Positions 8,083 to 16,313 of a stretch of DNA of 53,897 nucleotides are shown piece after piece. The notes under the pieces are model-generated. The model worked only from the letters and a program-made list of their open reading frames with translations, did no database searches and was not told the DNA's origin. Made by a program: the position numbers and the translations under genes. How positions within the stretch are numbered: the stretch's first letter is position 1; each line of letters opens with the position of its first letter. Source of the stretch: Cyclobacteriaceae bacterium (lineage in GTDB: Bacteria > Bacteroidota > Bacteroidia > Cytophagales > Cyclobacteriaceae); the NCBI GenBank assembly GCA_020436085.1, contig JAGQYM010000030.1:1-53897 (forward strand), given 5' to 3'.

Positions 8083-8610
8083 ATGAACTCAGCGTTTTCG
8101 CCAGCTCTCATCAAGATCAATTTACGTTTGGTTTCTGTTTCGATGTTGATTGCCCTATCATTTCTGAATTTTTCGTGTGAAGAAGAAGGTTCATGTGAGA
8201 TAAGGATAGATGTGGGTGGCAGCTACTACATCTACAGCTGCAGGGAAGGTAGTACGGAGGATACTTGTGATTCGAGCGAGGGAGTGGACCGTGTTTTTCA
8301 CGAAGGCCTTTCGTGTGCTAATCTAGGTTACCCGTACAAGGATAATTCAGGTGGCTTTTCCGCCAACCCGGACGACTTCCGTTCGCCTGGTGACAATGGC
8401 TATTTTGCTAATCTTCCCGGTGGTCCGGTGGGTGGATGCTCTGGCTCATATGATGGACCTACTTTCGATATCCAGATTGACAGTCAATGCCAAACGGCTT
8501 ACGCCTACAGTTGTTCGGGGGTTCAACAGGGGGTAGATGCAGCTTGTGCGATTTACAAGGCCTACCAGAAAGACAATCCCAAAATCCCAGACTGTCCTTA
8601 TTGCAAGTAA
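8083..8610 (+). CDS. Cysteine-rich lipoprotein of unknown function
   Basis: From the ATG at 8083 the protein has 175 residues: a signal sequence with hydrophobic core (VSVSMLIALSFLNFS) and a lipobox-like FSC at residue 32, then an acidic stretch EEEGSCE. The mature part contains about a dozen Cys residues and is Gly/Ser/Asp-rich, suggesting disulfide-stabilised surface or periplasmic folding. A TTG at 8056 would add nine residues but is less likely because the signal peptide is complete without them. No known domain is recognised, and it has no obvious operon partner. Confidence 0.65.
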   Translation: MNSAFSPALIKINLRLVSVSMLIALSFLNFSCEEEGSCEIRIDVGGSYYIYSCREGSTEDTCDSSEGVDRVFHEGLSCANLGYPYKDNSGGFSANPDDFRSPGDNGYFANLPGGPVGGCSGSYDGPTFDIQIDSQCQTAYAYSCSGVQQGVDAACAIYKAYQKDNPKIPDCPYCK

Positions 8611-8684
8611 GCTTTCGCGTTCTTCTGTGTCACTATTACCCCTTTGTTAACACAACTGTTTTCTCTGTGGAAAGGGAGTGACCC

Positions 8685-8709
8685 ATTTCACACACGCTTG
8701 TGAAATTTT
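8685..8709 (+). terminator. Possible terminator of the lipoprotein gene
   Basis: Arms ATTTCACA and TGTGAAAT enclose a 6-base loop and are followed by TTT. The stem is AT-rich and weak. The rest of 8611-8881 contains no credible gene. Confidence 0.4.
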
Positions 8710-8881
8710 GAGTGTTCCAAATTCGGTCATTTACCCGTTTGTATGTAAGATTTTTGGATTAAAACTCATTAATCACTTCAGAATGCAATTAATTTTTTTG
8801 AGTTCATGTAAGTAAATCTTTGAATCAGCATGTTCCTCACTTTGGCCATTAGCTATCTTTCAAAAAGAAAAAGCCTATTCA

Positions 8882-8925
8882 ATGGTTTAAAGATCATCCC
8901 CCGAAGTGGGGTATTATTAAACCAT
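8882..8925. repeat. Long imperfect hairpin in a gene-poor stretch
   Basis: Outer arms ATGGTTTAA / TTAAACCAT (9 bp, perfect) surround an inner CCCC / GGGG stem with loop around CGAAGT. It lacks a T tract, so it is not a simple terminator. It could be a REP-like element or the 3' stem-loop of the DUF3592 transcript on the minus strand. Confidence 0.5.
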
Positions 8926-8929
8926 GAGG

Positions 8930-9089
8930 TAATGATAAGATAACTTCCGTCATTTCGCCTGGCCTGTTGGCAGCGTGATGCAAGCGGCTTAGATTTTGGC
9001 TCAAAAAAAATCGTACCGCTGTTGGTGCCTTTTTACGGTTGAGGAACCAACGTGCTGAAACTGCTTTCGGGCGGGCAATGGCGAAGTTG
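8930..9089. other. Non-coding stretch, possible dispersed intergenic repeat
   Basis: This stretch downstream of the minus-strand DUF3592 gene is more GC-rich than the rest of the gap. A minus-strand reading frame spans it, but its translation (containing RPKAVSARWFLNRKKAPTAV) is the sort of sequence I associate with spurious frames in repeated intergenic elements of Bacteroidota. It has no start context or protein character. A search for further copies would decide. Confidence 0.3.
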
Positions 9090-9710
9090 TTAGGTTCCGA
9101 GAAATCGATAAACCAAGTACCCCATTCCTGAGAACATGGTTCCAAGAAATCCGAGGACTAAAACCAATAACCAACGTTCCCAGAAGTCATTTATCAATAT
9201 GGAGTTTGGATCATCAGGGTCAACGAGAATTTCCACCTTGTCTCCAATACTATAGTCCTGAGCGGAGCTGCTCGTAGTGCTCTTATACTTGTACTCCCTT
9301 CCATTAAAAGAGTAAGCATATGTTGGTGTAAACATAGTTGTAGTACCACCATCGTCATTGGAGCTTTCATAGCTGTCGTAGTTCACGACCTCACCCATCA
9401 CAGGAATGGCTCGTTTGACAAATTGATTATTTGAGTATATGATATACAGCACAATCAACAGCATGATTGATCCGAGCGTCATGAACAATCCTCCGACAAG
9501 TCGCGGCATCTTTGTGTCTTTGGCAGATCCACGAGTGTTGTTTAGTTCTGCTTCAAACTCCGCATTGATCTCTTCTTCTAGTTTCTCTGTCAGGCTGAGC
9601 GCTTGATCCGCCCCCACATTGAGTTGATTTTGAAGGTATCGGACTGCTTCAAGTTTTTGACCTGAATTAATGAGGCTCTTGGCATGTTGTTTCTGATTTG
9701 GTGACAGCAT
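9090..9710 (-). CDS. DUF3592-type membrane protein
   Basis: The protein has 206 residues. The N-terminal ~60 residues are helical and charged (QKQHAKSLINSGQKLEAVRYLQ), a pattern suggestive of a short repeat or coiled region. A transmembrane helix follows (about 72-92), then a beta-rich domain with TYAYSFNGREYKY and GDKVEILVDPDDPNSILIN, and a second membrane helix near the C-terminus. The central block, including PVMGEVVNY and the YxxGDxVxVxYxPxDP-like motif, is characteristic of DUF3592. Both helices place the middle domain on one side of the inner membrane. The function is unknown. Confidence 0.75.
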   Translation of the reverse strand: MLSPNQKQHAKSLINSGQKLEAVRYLQNQLNVGADQALSLTEKLEEEINAEFEAELNNTRGSAKDTKMPRLVGGLFMTLGSIMLLIVLYIIYSNNQFVKRAIPVMGEVVNYDSYESSNDDGGTTTMFTPTYAYSFNGREYKYKSTTSSSAQDYSIGDKVEILVDPDDPNSILINDFWERWLLVLVLGFLGTMFSGMGYLVYRFLGT

Positions 9711-9769
9711 AGTTATTTGAGCCGGTCGGAGATATAGAATGGCTGATATTAAGTTACACAGTTTTCTTG

Positions 9770-10060
9770 TTACCCTTTCAGCAACTCCTTTAGTTCGGGG
9801 TGATATTGTGAAGTAAGAAACTGCGTGATAGTAAACTCTGCCAATTTATGTGAATAAAAAGGATCTTCCTTCAGGATGTTTTCAATATCCTCTTTAGAGT
9901 CGGCTAAGGCGAGAATGATGCCCCCGGTTCTGGGCACCTTCCTACCCGAGGCCACAAACACATTTAGTTTGTAGTATTTTCTCAGAAACTTAACATGGTC
10001 AGCCATATAGGCGTCAAGGCGCTCTAACGGTACTATATAATTTAGATCTATTATAAACAT
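9770..10060 (-). CDS. YciI-family small protein
   Basis: This 96-residue protein has the ferredoxin-like YciI fold: an N-terminal strand FIIDLNYIVPLERLDAYMADHVKFLRKYY with the conserved His, a middle GGIILALADS block, and a C-terminal DPFYSHKLAEFTITQF segment. YciI proteins are small cytoplasmic enzymes or binding proteins; the His-Asp pair of the family suggests catalysis, but no reaction is established here. It lies 59 bases upstream of the DUF3592 gene on the same strand and may be co-transcribed. Confidence 0.8.
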   Translation of the reverse strand: MFIIDLNYIVPLERLDAYMADHVKFLRKYYKLNVFVASGRKVPRTGGIILALADSKEDIENILKEDPFYSHKLAEFTITQFLTSQYHPELKELLKG

Positions 10061-10157
10061 ATTACGGTTTTGGTTTTAAGTTGCTTAGTTACTAACTCAC
10101 TACGATTTTCACTAGGTAAATTAGTACTTTAGCCGCAGGTAATCCAACGACCTAATT

Positions 10158-11195
10158 GTGCCTATGCCAAACAATCACGCGGGTAGCCCTCTCGAAATTC
10201 ACACACTCTCCAATTTACAAAACGTAAAAGTATCCATCACCAATTTTGGTGGTAAAGTGGTTTCCATTTTGGCCCCAGATCGATACGGTAACTTCAAAGA
10301 TATTGTGCTTGGTTATGATACGGCTGAAGAATATGTAAAGGGTAATCCATATTTTGGAGCACTTATCGGCAGGTATGGTAACCGCATTGCTAAAGGACAG
10401 TTCTCACTAAACGGAGACACCTATCAGTTGTCAATCAACAGTCGCATAGATACATTACATGGAGGTCCTGCAGGCTTTCATAACAGGATATGGAAAATTG
10501 AAAATAAATCCGCTTCTGAAATAGAGTTATCATTGGTAAGTGCGGATGGAGAAGAGGGCTATCCAGGTGAACTTTCTGTTAATGTGAGATACTCACTCAA
10601 TGATGCTAATGAACTAGCAATCGATTATTTCGCAGAGACAGATAAGACTACTATTGTAAACTTGACCAACCATCCGTTCTTCAATTTGAAAGGAGAGGGT
10701 AATGGCGATATACTTCAACATGATATAAAGATATTAGCGGATCGATTTACACCTGTTGATGAACGACTGATACCCACAGGAGAGATTTGGAGTGTAGAGG
10801 GGACTGCGTTGGACTTTCGAAGTTTTGCCACTATTGGTACGCGAATAAATGCCAATGAGGAGCAGATCACTTTCGGTCGAGGGTATGATCACAACTGGGT
10901 ACTAGACAAGAACGACCGCGAACTTTCATTGGCTGCTTGTGTAAGGGAAACTTCAAGTGGGCGTGAGTTGGAAGTATGGACAACAGAACCGGGCCTTCAA
11001 TTTTACAGCGGAAATTTTTTGGACGGCACCGATGTGGGGAAGGGGGGAAAACCATATGGCTTTCGCTCTGCGTTTTGTCTCGAGGCACAGCATTTTCCGG
11101 ATTCACCTAATCATCCCAACTTTCCTTCGACCATTCTCAAGCCAGGGGAGAAATACTTGCAAAAGACGGTTTACAAGTTTGGTATTTTTAGCTAA
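10158..11195 (+). CDS. galM: Aldose 1-epimerase (mutarotase)
   Basis: Galactose mutarotase interconverts alpha and beta anomers of aldoses. The 345-residue protein shows the substrate-binding block GRYGNRIAKGQF, the conserved NSRIDTLHGGPAGFHNRIW, the second His in NLTNHPFFNLKGEG, and the catalytic Glu in SAFCLEAQHFPDSPNHPNF. There is no signal peptide, so it is cytoplasmic. Translation starts at GTG 10158 or ATG 10164. A -7-like TACTTTAG lies at 10125. No other galactose genes are adjacent, so the physiological sugar is not fixed by context. Its 3' end overlaps the convergent oxidoreductase gene by 8 bases. Confidence 0.92.
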   Translation: MPMPNNHAGSPLEIHTLSNLQNVKVSITNFGGKVVSILAPDRYGNFKDIVLGYDTAEEYVKGNPYFGALIGRYGNRIAKGQFSLNGDTYQLSINSRIDTLHGGPAGFHNRIWKIENKSASEIELSLVSADGEEGYPGELSVNVRYSLNDANELAIDYFAETDKTTIVNLTNHPFFNLKGEGNGDILQHDIKILADRFTPVDERLIPTGEIWSVEGTALDFRSFATIGTRINANEEQITFGRGYDHNWVLDKNDRELSLAACVRETSSGRELEVWTTEPGLQFYSGNFLDGTDVGKGGKPYGFRSAFCLEAQHFPDSPNHPNFPSTILKPGEKYLQKTVYKFGIFS

Positions 11196-12345
11196 AGGAG
11201 TTTGCGACCAGTTCACCGAGTGCTGGACCGTGTTTAAAACCATGACCTGATCCGCCACCAAGGAACCAAACATTTGCTGCTTCAGGGTGAGATTGAAATA
11301 TAAAATTTCCATCGGGTGAGTTTTCATACGGACAAACCCTGTTTTCAACAAGGGGTGCACCTCTCAATCCGGGGAATCGATGTTCAATAAACTTTTTTGC
11401 ATTAGATAAGACATTCGGATTTGCTATTCGATCACCATCAGTAGGATCGAAAATCTCACCTCGTTTGTCAACACCGATTTTGAACCCGCGTTGTTGATTG
11501 CCAGGTATTCCATAATAGAAATCTTTTCCATCCACGTCTATCCATGCTGGCAGCTTGTCATAAAGTTCGGACTCATGTTTTGGTGTGCCGAAATAATAAA
11601 CTTCCTGCTTTGTGCAAGTGATTACGTCTCCTAGTACCTCTGGAAATAATTTACCAAGCCATGAGCCACAGGCAAATAGAAACAGATCGCTCTTGATCTG
11701 TTCACCATTTGACAATTCGATGAACGACATGCGATCGCTTTCTGTCGAGCCAGGTCTGACGTAGGCTTGAATGTAATTGCCACCTTCGCTCAGGAAAGCA
11801 TTATGTACTTGTTGCATGCTTTCACGAGCTTTCAGATATCCGCCAAACGGATCAAGATAGGCGTGATGGAGATCACCAGTATGTACAGCCGGGAATCGTT
11901 TGCTCAGTTCATCAGGTGAAAGATATTCGTACTCTTGTTTGTGTTTTTTAGTGAAGGGAATGGAATCGTCTAACTGCGGTGTATCTCTTTCATAACAAAA
12001 CCAGAGCACACCCACATTAAAGAAAAGTTGTTTGTTCCAGCGCTCTTGATTCTCCTTCCAAAGACTCAATGCACGGACATTCAAATCAAAATAGAACTCA
12101 TTACCGCCATAAGTTGATCTGATCACCCTGGTTTCATCGCCAGAACTGGACCTTGAATTACCTGCTCCCCATGCATCAACCAATGTCACATCGAATCCTT
12201 TTCTCAATAAGTATAGTGATGACCATCCGCCAAACGCACCAGCGCCAATAACTGTGACTTTATTTCCTTTGGATAGCTTGAAGCCATTTATACCTAGAAG
12301 ATTCCTGGATTCGGGTGCAAAAGTGTTGGGATTCGTTGTGTTCAT
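11188..12345 (-). CDS. FAD-dependent oxidoreductase, monomeric sarcosine oxidase / MTOX-like
   Basis: The 385-residue protein belongs to the DAO fold. The dinucleotide-binding motif VIGAGAFGGWSSLYLLRKG lies near residue 31, followed by the acidic ribose ligand in VTLVDAWGAGNSRSSSGDETRVIR, a stretch typical of sarcosine and N-methyltryptophan oxidases. The C-terminal FAD-binding block reads NVWFLGGGSGHGFKHGPALGE. It probably oxidises an N-methyl amino acid, releasing formaldehyde and hydrogen peroxide. About 28 residues precede the FAD motif without signal-peptide character. Substrate specificity cannot be assigned. Confidence 0.82.
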   Translation of the reverse strand: MNTTNPNTFAPESRNLLGINGFKLSKGNKVTVIGAGAFGGWSSLYLLRKGFDVTLVDAWGAGNSRSSSGDETRVIRSTYGGNEFYFDLNVRALSLWKENQERWNKQLFFNVGVLWFCYERDTPQLDDSIPFTKKHKQEYEYLSPDELSKRFPAVHTGDLHHAYLDPFGGYLKARESMQQVHNAFLSEGGNYIQAYVRPGSTESDRMSFIELSNGEQIKSDLFLFACGSWLGKLFPEVLGDVITCTKQEVYYFGTPKHESELYDKLPAWIDVDGKDFYYGIPGNQQRGFKIGVDKRGEIFDPTDGDRIANPNVLSNAKKFIEHRFPGLRGAPLVENRVCPYENSPDGNFIFQSHPEAANVWFLGGGSGHGFKHGPALGELVANSFS

Positions 12346-12416
12346 TCAGGGTAAAATTACTTTATTTTCTCGTACTAATATCCGCAAGATTTGAACGCAA
12401 TGTTTTATAAACTGGT

Positions 12417-13166
12417 ATGCATGGTTATTTTCGTTGCTCTAAAGATACTGTGATGGATTGGATGACAATTGTGCATAAAATACCGATACTGACTACCATT
12501 TTGTCGGGCGTGTTTTTCACAATCCTCTACCGTCATTGGAATACCAAAGGGAGGCCATCTTATCTGATGTGGTGGACGCTAGGTGTTCTTTGTTACGGTT
12601 TGGGAACACTTACAGAGAGTATCGTTGGGATTTGGGGATGGAGTGCACCCGTGTTTCGCTGGTGGTACGTACTTGGAGCTTTGTTGGGTGGATTTCCTCT
12701 TGCTCAAGGTTCTGTTTATTTAATGTTTAGCAAACGCACGGCCGACATTATGTGTGGGGCAGTGGTGCTTATAATAGTTGTTGCATCGGTTTTAGTTTTC
12801 TTGTCGCCAATTAACTATGATTTGGTTGAACATGGACGCCTTACTGGGCGAGTGTTAGGTTGGAGTAAATTGCGATTGGTTACACCGATAGTAAACATCT
12901 ATGCGTTTGTTTTTTTGGTAGGAGGAGCCTTTTACTCTGCATACAAATACAGTCGCGACAAAATTTATCGCAACCGTTTTTTGGGCAATCTGTTTATCGC
13001 CTTTGGTGGACTATTGCCGGGAATAGGCGGATCTTTTACCAAGTTCGGCTACACAGAGGTGCTCTATGTAACCGAACTACTTGGGATATCTCTTATTTAC
13101 CTGGGATACGTGACGATCAGAAAGGATAGAACCCTCTCGATTTATTCAGTTCAGAATAAGGATTAG
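12417..13166 (+). CDS. Polytopic membrane protein of unknown function
   Basis: About seven hydrophobic helices span the 249 residues, with a short charged C-terminal tail. No enzymatic or transport motif is recognised; the topology loosely recalls 7TM sensor domains but no signalling output domain is attached. An ATG at 12453 (MDWMTIV) starts just before the first helix and is a good alternative start. The stop codon TAG overlaps the stop of the convergent next gene by two bases. Confidence 0.65.
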   Translation: MHGYFRCSKDTVMDWMTIVHKIPILTTILSGVFFTILYRHWNTKGRPSYLMWWTLGVLCYGLGTLTESIVGIWGWSAPVFRWWYVLGALLGGFPLAQGSVYLMFSKRTADIMCGAVVLIIVVASVLVFLSPINYDLVEHGRLTGRVLGWSKLRLVTPIVNIYAFVFLVGGAFYSAYKYSRDKIYRNRFLGNLFIAFGGLLPGIGGSFTKFGYTEVLYVTELLGISLIYLGYVTIRKDRTLSIYSVQNKD

Positions 13167-13489
13167 CTGGCCTTTCTCATTTCGGCAATCAACTCAAGGT
13201 CTTTTTCAGTGAAGGCATCGTTAGTTCTGCCTTTGTCCTGAGAGGATATAAAGGCCTCCAAACTTGGGTAGAATTCGATCCGGTATTTCCAGATCAGTTT
13301 TGCCCCTATTGCCAGCTTGAATTGCCTCAATTCCACAGACTTGTCCAGCCAATACATATCGTGGTCATCTGCCCCAGCAGTTGACCCGATGTATCCAGGC
13401 ATAAAACTCAGGTCGGAGCTTTCCAGCTTTCTGGCGACCTCTTTTTTATACCCTGGTTGACCAGTTATATATATGTTATTCCATTCCAT
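13163..13489 (-). CDS. Conserved-looking hypothetical protein
   Basis: From the internal ATG at 13489 the product is 108 residues beginning MEWNNIYITGQPGYKKEV. The frame is open upstream to 13552, but the extra 21 residues (rich in Arg/Glu) look like leader translation. The protein is soluble, mixed alpha/beta, with Trp, Tyr and Met residues typical of a folded domain (SFMPGYIGSTAGADDHDMYW). No known family is recognised. It stands alone between two convergent or distant neighbours. Confidence 0.6.
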   Translation of the reverse strand: MEWNNIYITGQPGYKKEVARKLESSDLSFMPGYIGSTAGADDHDMYWLDKSVELRQFKLAIGAKLIWKYRIEFYPSLEAFISSQDKGRTNDAFTEKDLELIAEMRKAS

Positions 13490-13706
13490 TTTTACTTCCT
13501 CCATTCTTTCTTCTGCTCTTTCTCTAAAAACACTCACTTTATTTGGTGGCATATGGTCGAAGCGTAATTTGCTATTTGTAGCTTTTTTCTTCTTCGTCCA
13601 ACACCACCATTAATACGTTTAGACGAGCCTAAAGATTCAAAGCGATGAATCTTTTCCGGCCAGAAAAGGTAAACAAGAGGTGAACAGTTAATTCCGGTAG
13701 GTGAAT

Positions 13707-16232
13707 CTACTTCCTGCTTTCGAATTCTTTCTTCGCTTCGAGGATGTGGCTCAGCGTTAGTTCCCTTCCGGTCTGAGTAAAGTAGGTTTGGCGGCTTGCC
13801 GACTCATAGATCTTATCAATCCACCTGATAAAGAAATCTGCATCGCTGCTCGATCGGATGGGTTTGCTGTCTTGTATGATATATACAGGGTTAGTAGTGG
13901 CATACGGGTAAAAATCCTGAATTAGCTCATGGTCGGTGTCGTTCCAGGCGCGAAGAAGGAGCCAGCCACTTTGGTCAAGCGTTAATGTTCCTTCCAGGTC
14001 GGCAGTCGTCTTATCTCCGGTTAGTTTTATTGCTTTTACAACTTTTCCATTTTGGATAATCTCAAGATGGTCCATTGGAATTATCGAACGCATGAAACCT
14101 TTGTAAGTGAGTTTCGCTTTCTTTCCCTTCACTTGTACTTCGCTTCCTGGCTGTTGCCCATTTACTTCGAAGTGGAGAATCGCGCTATTGGTGGCGAGCG
14201 CGTTACCTGACTTTAATCCATTCAACCATGCATCTCTTTTTTTTGATGGATCAGAAATTGCACCATCTATCTGTACATAAGTTCGATCCATTCCAACAGG
14301 GCCTCTCAAGGAGGCATAGTTCGACATAGCATCGGTGCCACCTGCAGCAGTAATCTTGAAACCACAATTGAGCAACCTGTGCCACACTTCGGCACTTGGC
14401 AAATGATAACTGAATCCTACGGTTTCGTAATAGTCAATTTTCCCTGTGGCAACGTCAACTGGTAGTGCGTTGTGTATATCGTCTTTAGAAGGATCGGGTA
14501 TTTCGTAAAATGGATGAACATAGCCGACAAGAGCACCTTGCTGGTGAGCGAGATCTGCCACAACTGAGTTAGAAGGATGAGGACTCGAAATTGCCGTGTT
14601 TGGATAACTCGTGTAGCCAGGCATGATGTAGTGATCTTTCAGTCCAAGTAATCCCATATGACCCCAATAGCTTGTGTGATGTTCTTGTGAATGAACAAGC
14701 AATGCATCATTGGTCGATGCTGGATCGGGGTCTGCTGAGAAATAGTCAATGTCTGGTATACGAACTTCTTTGTTAACTACTGTATTGAAAACAATGTCAA
14801 GATCTTCCGCTCGCGCTTGTCTCAACATTTTCTCCGGTGCGTTTCGATAGAGCCCGCCATAATTCATGTGAACATGAACATCGGCACTCAGTCGATTATT
14901 CCAGGCAGGAGGGAAGGGCAAGCGCGTCATTGTAATTGTTACTGAAGCTTGCTCTCCCGTTACCTGAACACTTTGCTTTTTGACGGAGTATTCCAAACCT
15001 CTCCAAACAGTTACTGAAACATTTCCTTGCGGCACAGTGACAGTTGATTCGCCATCGGTGTGAAAGTAATAGGTCTCATATTTTTGTTTTGATCTGTTGA
15101 ATGCATCATCCCCATGCATCCATGTATTGCCGGGAGCATAACTTTTTCCATTTGCTGCTTTGATCGAAATACGTGCTGGTAGTAACTGACCATTTTCATC
15201 AACGATTTTAATGGAAATATTCCCCGAAGGATTCATATATCTCCTTTGGCTAATCTCAATTTTTTTCTTTTTTCCGCTGAGAACTTCGAAAGTCCAAAGT
15301 TCTGTATTGCCACTTTCGTTGGAGATGTAGGCGATGCGTTTTCCGTCAGGCGACCATCGGGGATTTGTTGCATCAAACTTTCCGAAAGTGAGCGCAAATG
15401 GATCACCTCCACCTTTGGATGTTGTGGCCCATAGTTGGTGCCATTGTCTGCCAACGAAGGAACCATAGACGATTCGGTGTCCATCGGGTGACCATTCGGG
15501 ATGTGTGCGCCATGCGGTCTCTTCTTTTTGAATCAAAATCAACTTGCTGGTCTCGTCAACATCTACTTTATATATTGAACCGGTTCCGTAAATCTGATCC
15601 GGATTGCTGACCATTGCCAATTCAGTTCCGTCAGGCGACCATGCTGGGCTTAGTTGATGATCATATTCACTGTAGTAATAGCGAGGATTTGATTTTCTTT
15701 CGGGTGATAGCGGCTTAGCATTTAATATGCCGTTTTGAATGTTGCCTGTCCAAATTCTGAAATGACCGGTATTTTGTGTTGTAACATAGGCGATCATTTT
15801 GCCATCCGGTGCAAACCGTGGATCGAGGTTAACCTGGCCATTGCTCGTAAGTGCTTTTACTTTTCCCGTTGCAAGATCGAGAAGATGCAGTTCCAACGCA
15901 TCTCCGGTATATCTTGTGAAAATCACTTCGTTACCATTCGGTGACCAGTCCGGTTGATAGTCGTAGCCATCGCCATCGGTGAGTTGTGTGGCAACTGTTT
16001 CTCCAATCTTTTGACGCCAAAGCGACCCAGCCATGCTGTAGATTACTTCATCACCATTTGGAGACCAGGTGGCGCTACTCGGTCCGGTAGTTAGCTGCGG
16101 CAAGTACATTTCACGAAAGTAATAGTCGTGTGGTACATCGATTTGCTTAAGCACTGCCTCACGTTGCGCTAGCACGAGATGTGAAGTCAGGCAAAAAAGA
16201 AAGCTGAATAGATAAAGGAATGACAGTTTCAT
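13707..16232 (-). CDS. Secreted TolB-like beta-propeller fused to a CehA/McbA-type PHP metallohydrolase
   Basis: The 841-residue protein has a signal peptide (SFLYLFSFLFCLTSHLVLA). Residues ~50-330 hold at least six WSPDGxxI / FAPDGKMIAY repeats, the TolB/PD40 beta-propeller. After an Ig-like linker (~340-440) comes a PHP-type hydrolase domain starting SADVHVHMNYGG, with the metal-binding pair His453-x-His455, later TYVQIDG and a GGTDAM block. CehA/McbA proteins hydrolyse carbamates or esters. The exported location and propeller suggest degradation or modification of an extracellular compound. It is 81 bases downstream of the M20 gene and likely forms an operon with it. Confidence 0.85.
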   Translation of the reverse strand: MKLSFLYLFSFLFCLTSHLVLAQREAVLKQIDVPHDYYFREMYLPQLTTGPSSATWSPNGDEVIYSMAGSLWRQKIGETVATQLTDGDGYDYQPDWSPNGNEVIFTRYTGDALELHLLDLATGKVKALTSNGQVNLDPRFAPDGKMIAYVTTQNTGHFRIWTGNIQNGILNAKPLSPERKSNPRYYYSEYDHQLSPAWSPDGTELAMVSNPDQIYGTGSIYKVDVDETSKLILIQKEETAWRTHPEWSPDGHRIVYGSFVGRQWHQLWATTSKGGGDPFALTFGKFDATNPRWSPDGKRIAYISNESGNTELWTFEVLSGKKKKIEISQRRYMNPSGNISIKIVDENGQLLPARISIKAANGKSYAPGNTWMHGDDAFNRSKQKYETYYFHTDGESTVTVPQGNVSVTVWRGLEYSVKKQSVQVTGEQASVTITMTRLPFPPAWNNRLSADVHVHMNYGGLYRNAPEKMLRQARAEDLDIVFNTVVNKEVRIPDIDYFSADPDPASTNDALLVHSQEHHTSYWGHMGLLGLKDHYIMPGYTSYPNTAISSPHPSNSVVADLAHQQGALVGYVHPFYEIPDPSKDDIHNALPVDVATGKIDYYETVGFSYHLPSAEVWHRLLNCGFKITAAGGTDAMSNYASLRGPVGMDRTYVQIDGAISDPSKKRDAWLNGLKSGNALATNSAILHFEVNGQQPGSEVQVKGKKAKLTYKGFMRSIIPMDHLEIIQNGKVVKAIKLTGDKTTADLEGTLTLDQSGWLLLRAWNDTDHELIQDFYPYATTNPVYIIQDSKPIRSSSDADFFIRWIDKIYESASRQTYFTQTGRELTLSHILEAKKEFESRK

Positions 16233-16313
16233 AAATGGAGGTGTCTTACCTAAAAGGTAGAAAAAGAAACGTCAATTTGCCAGCTTGCTCTTGCAGTTGG
16301 TGTATCGCAGCGA

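Noticed and set aside
8894-9145. Open minus-strand frame overlapping the DUF3592 gene end
   Set aside because: No start context, no protein-like pattern, and most of it lies in the hairpin and GC-rich non-coding stretch.
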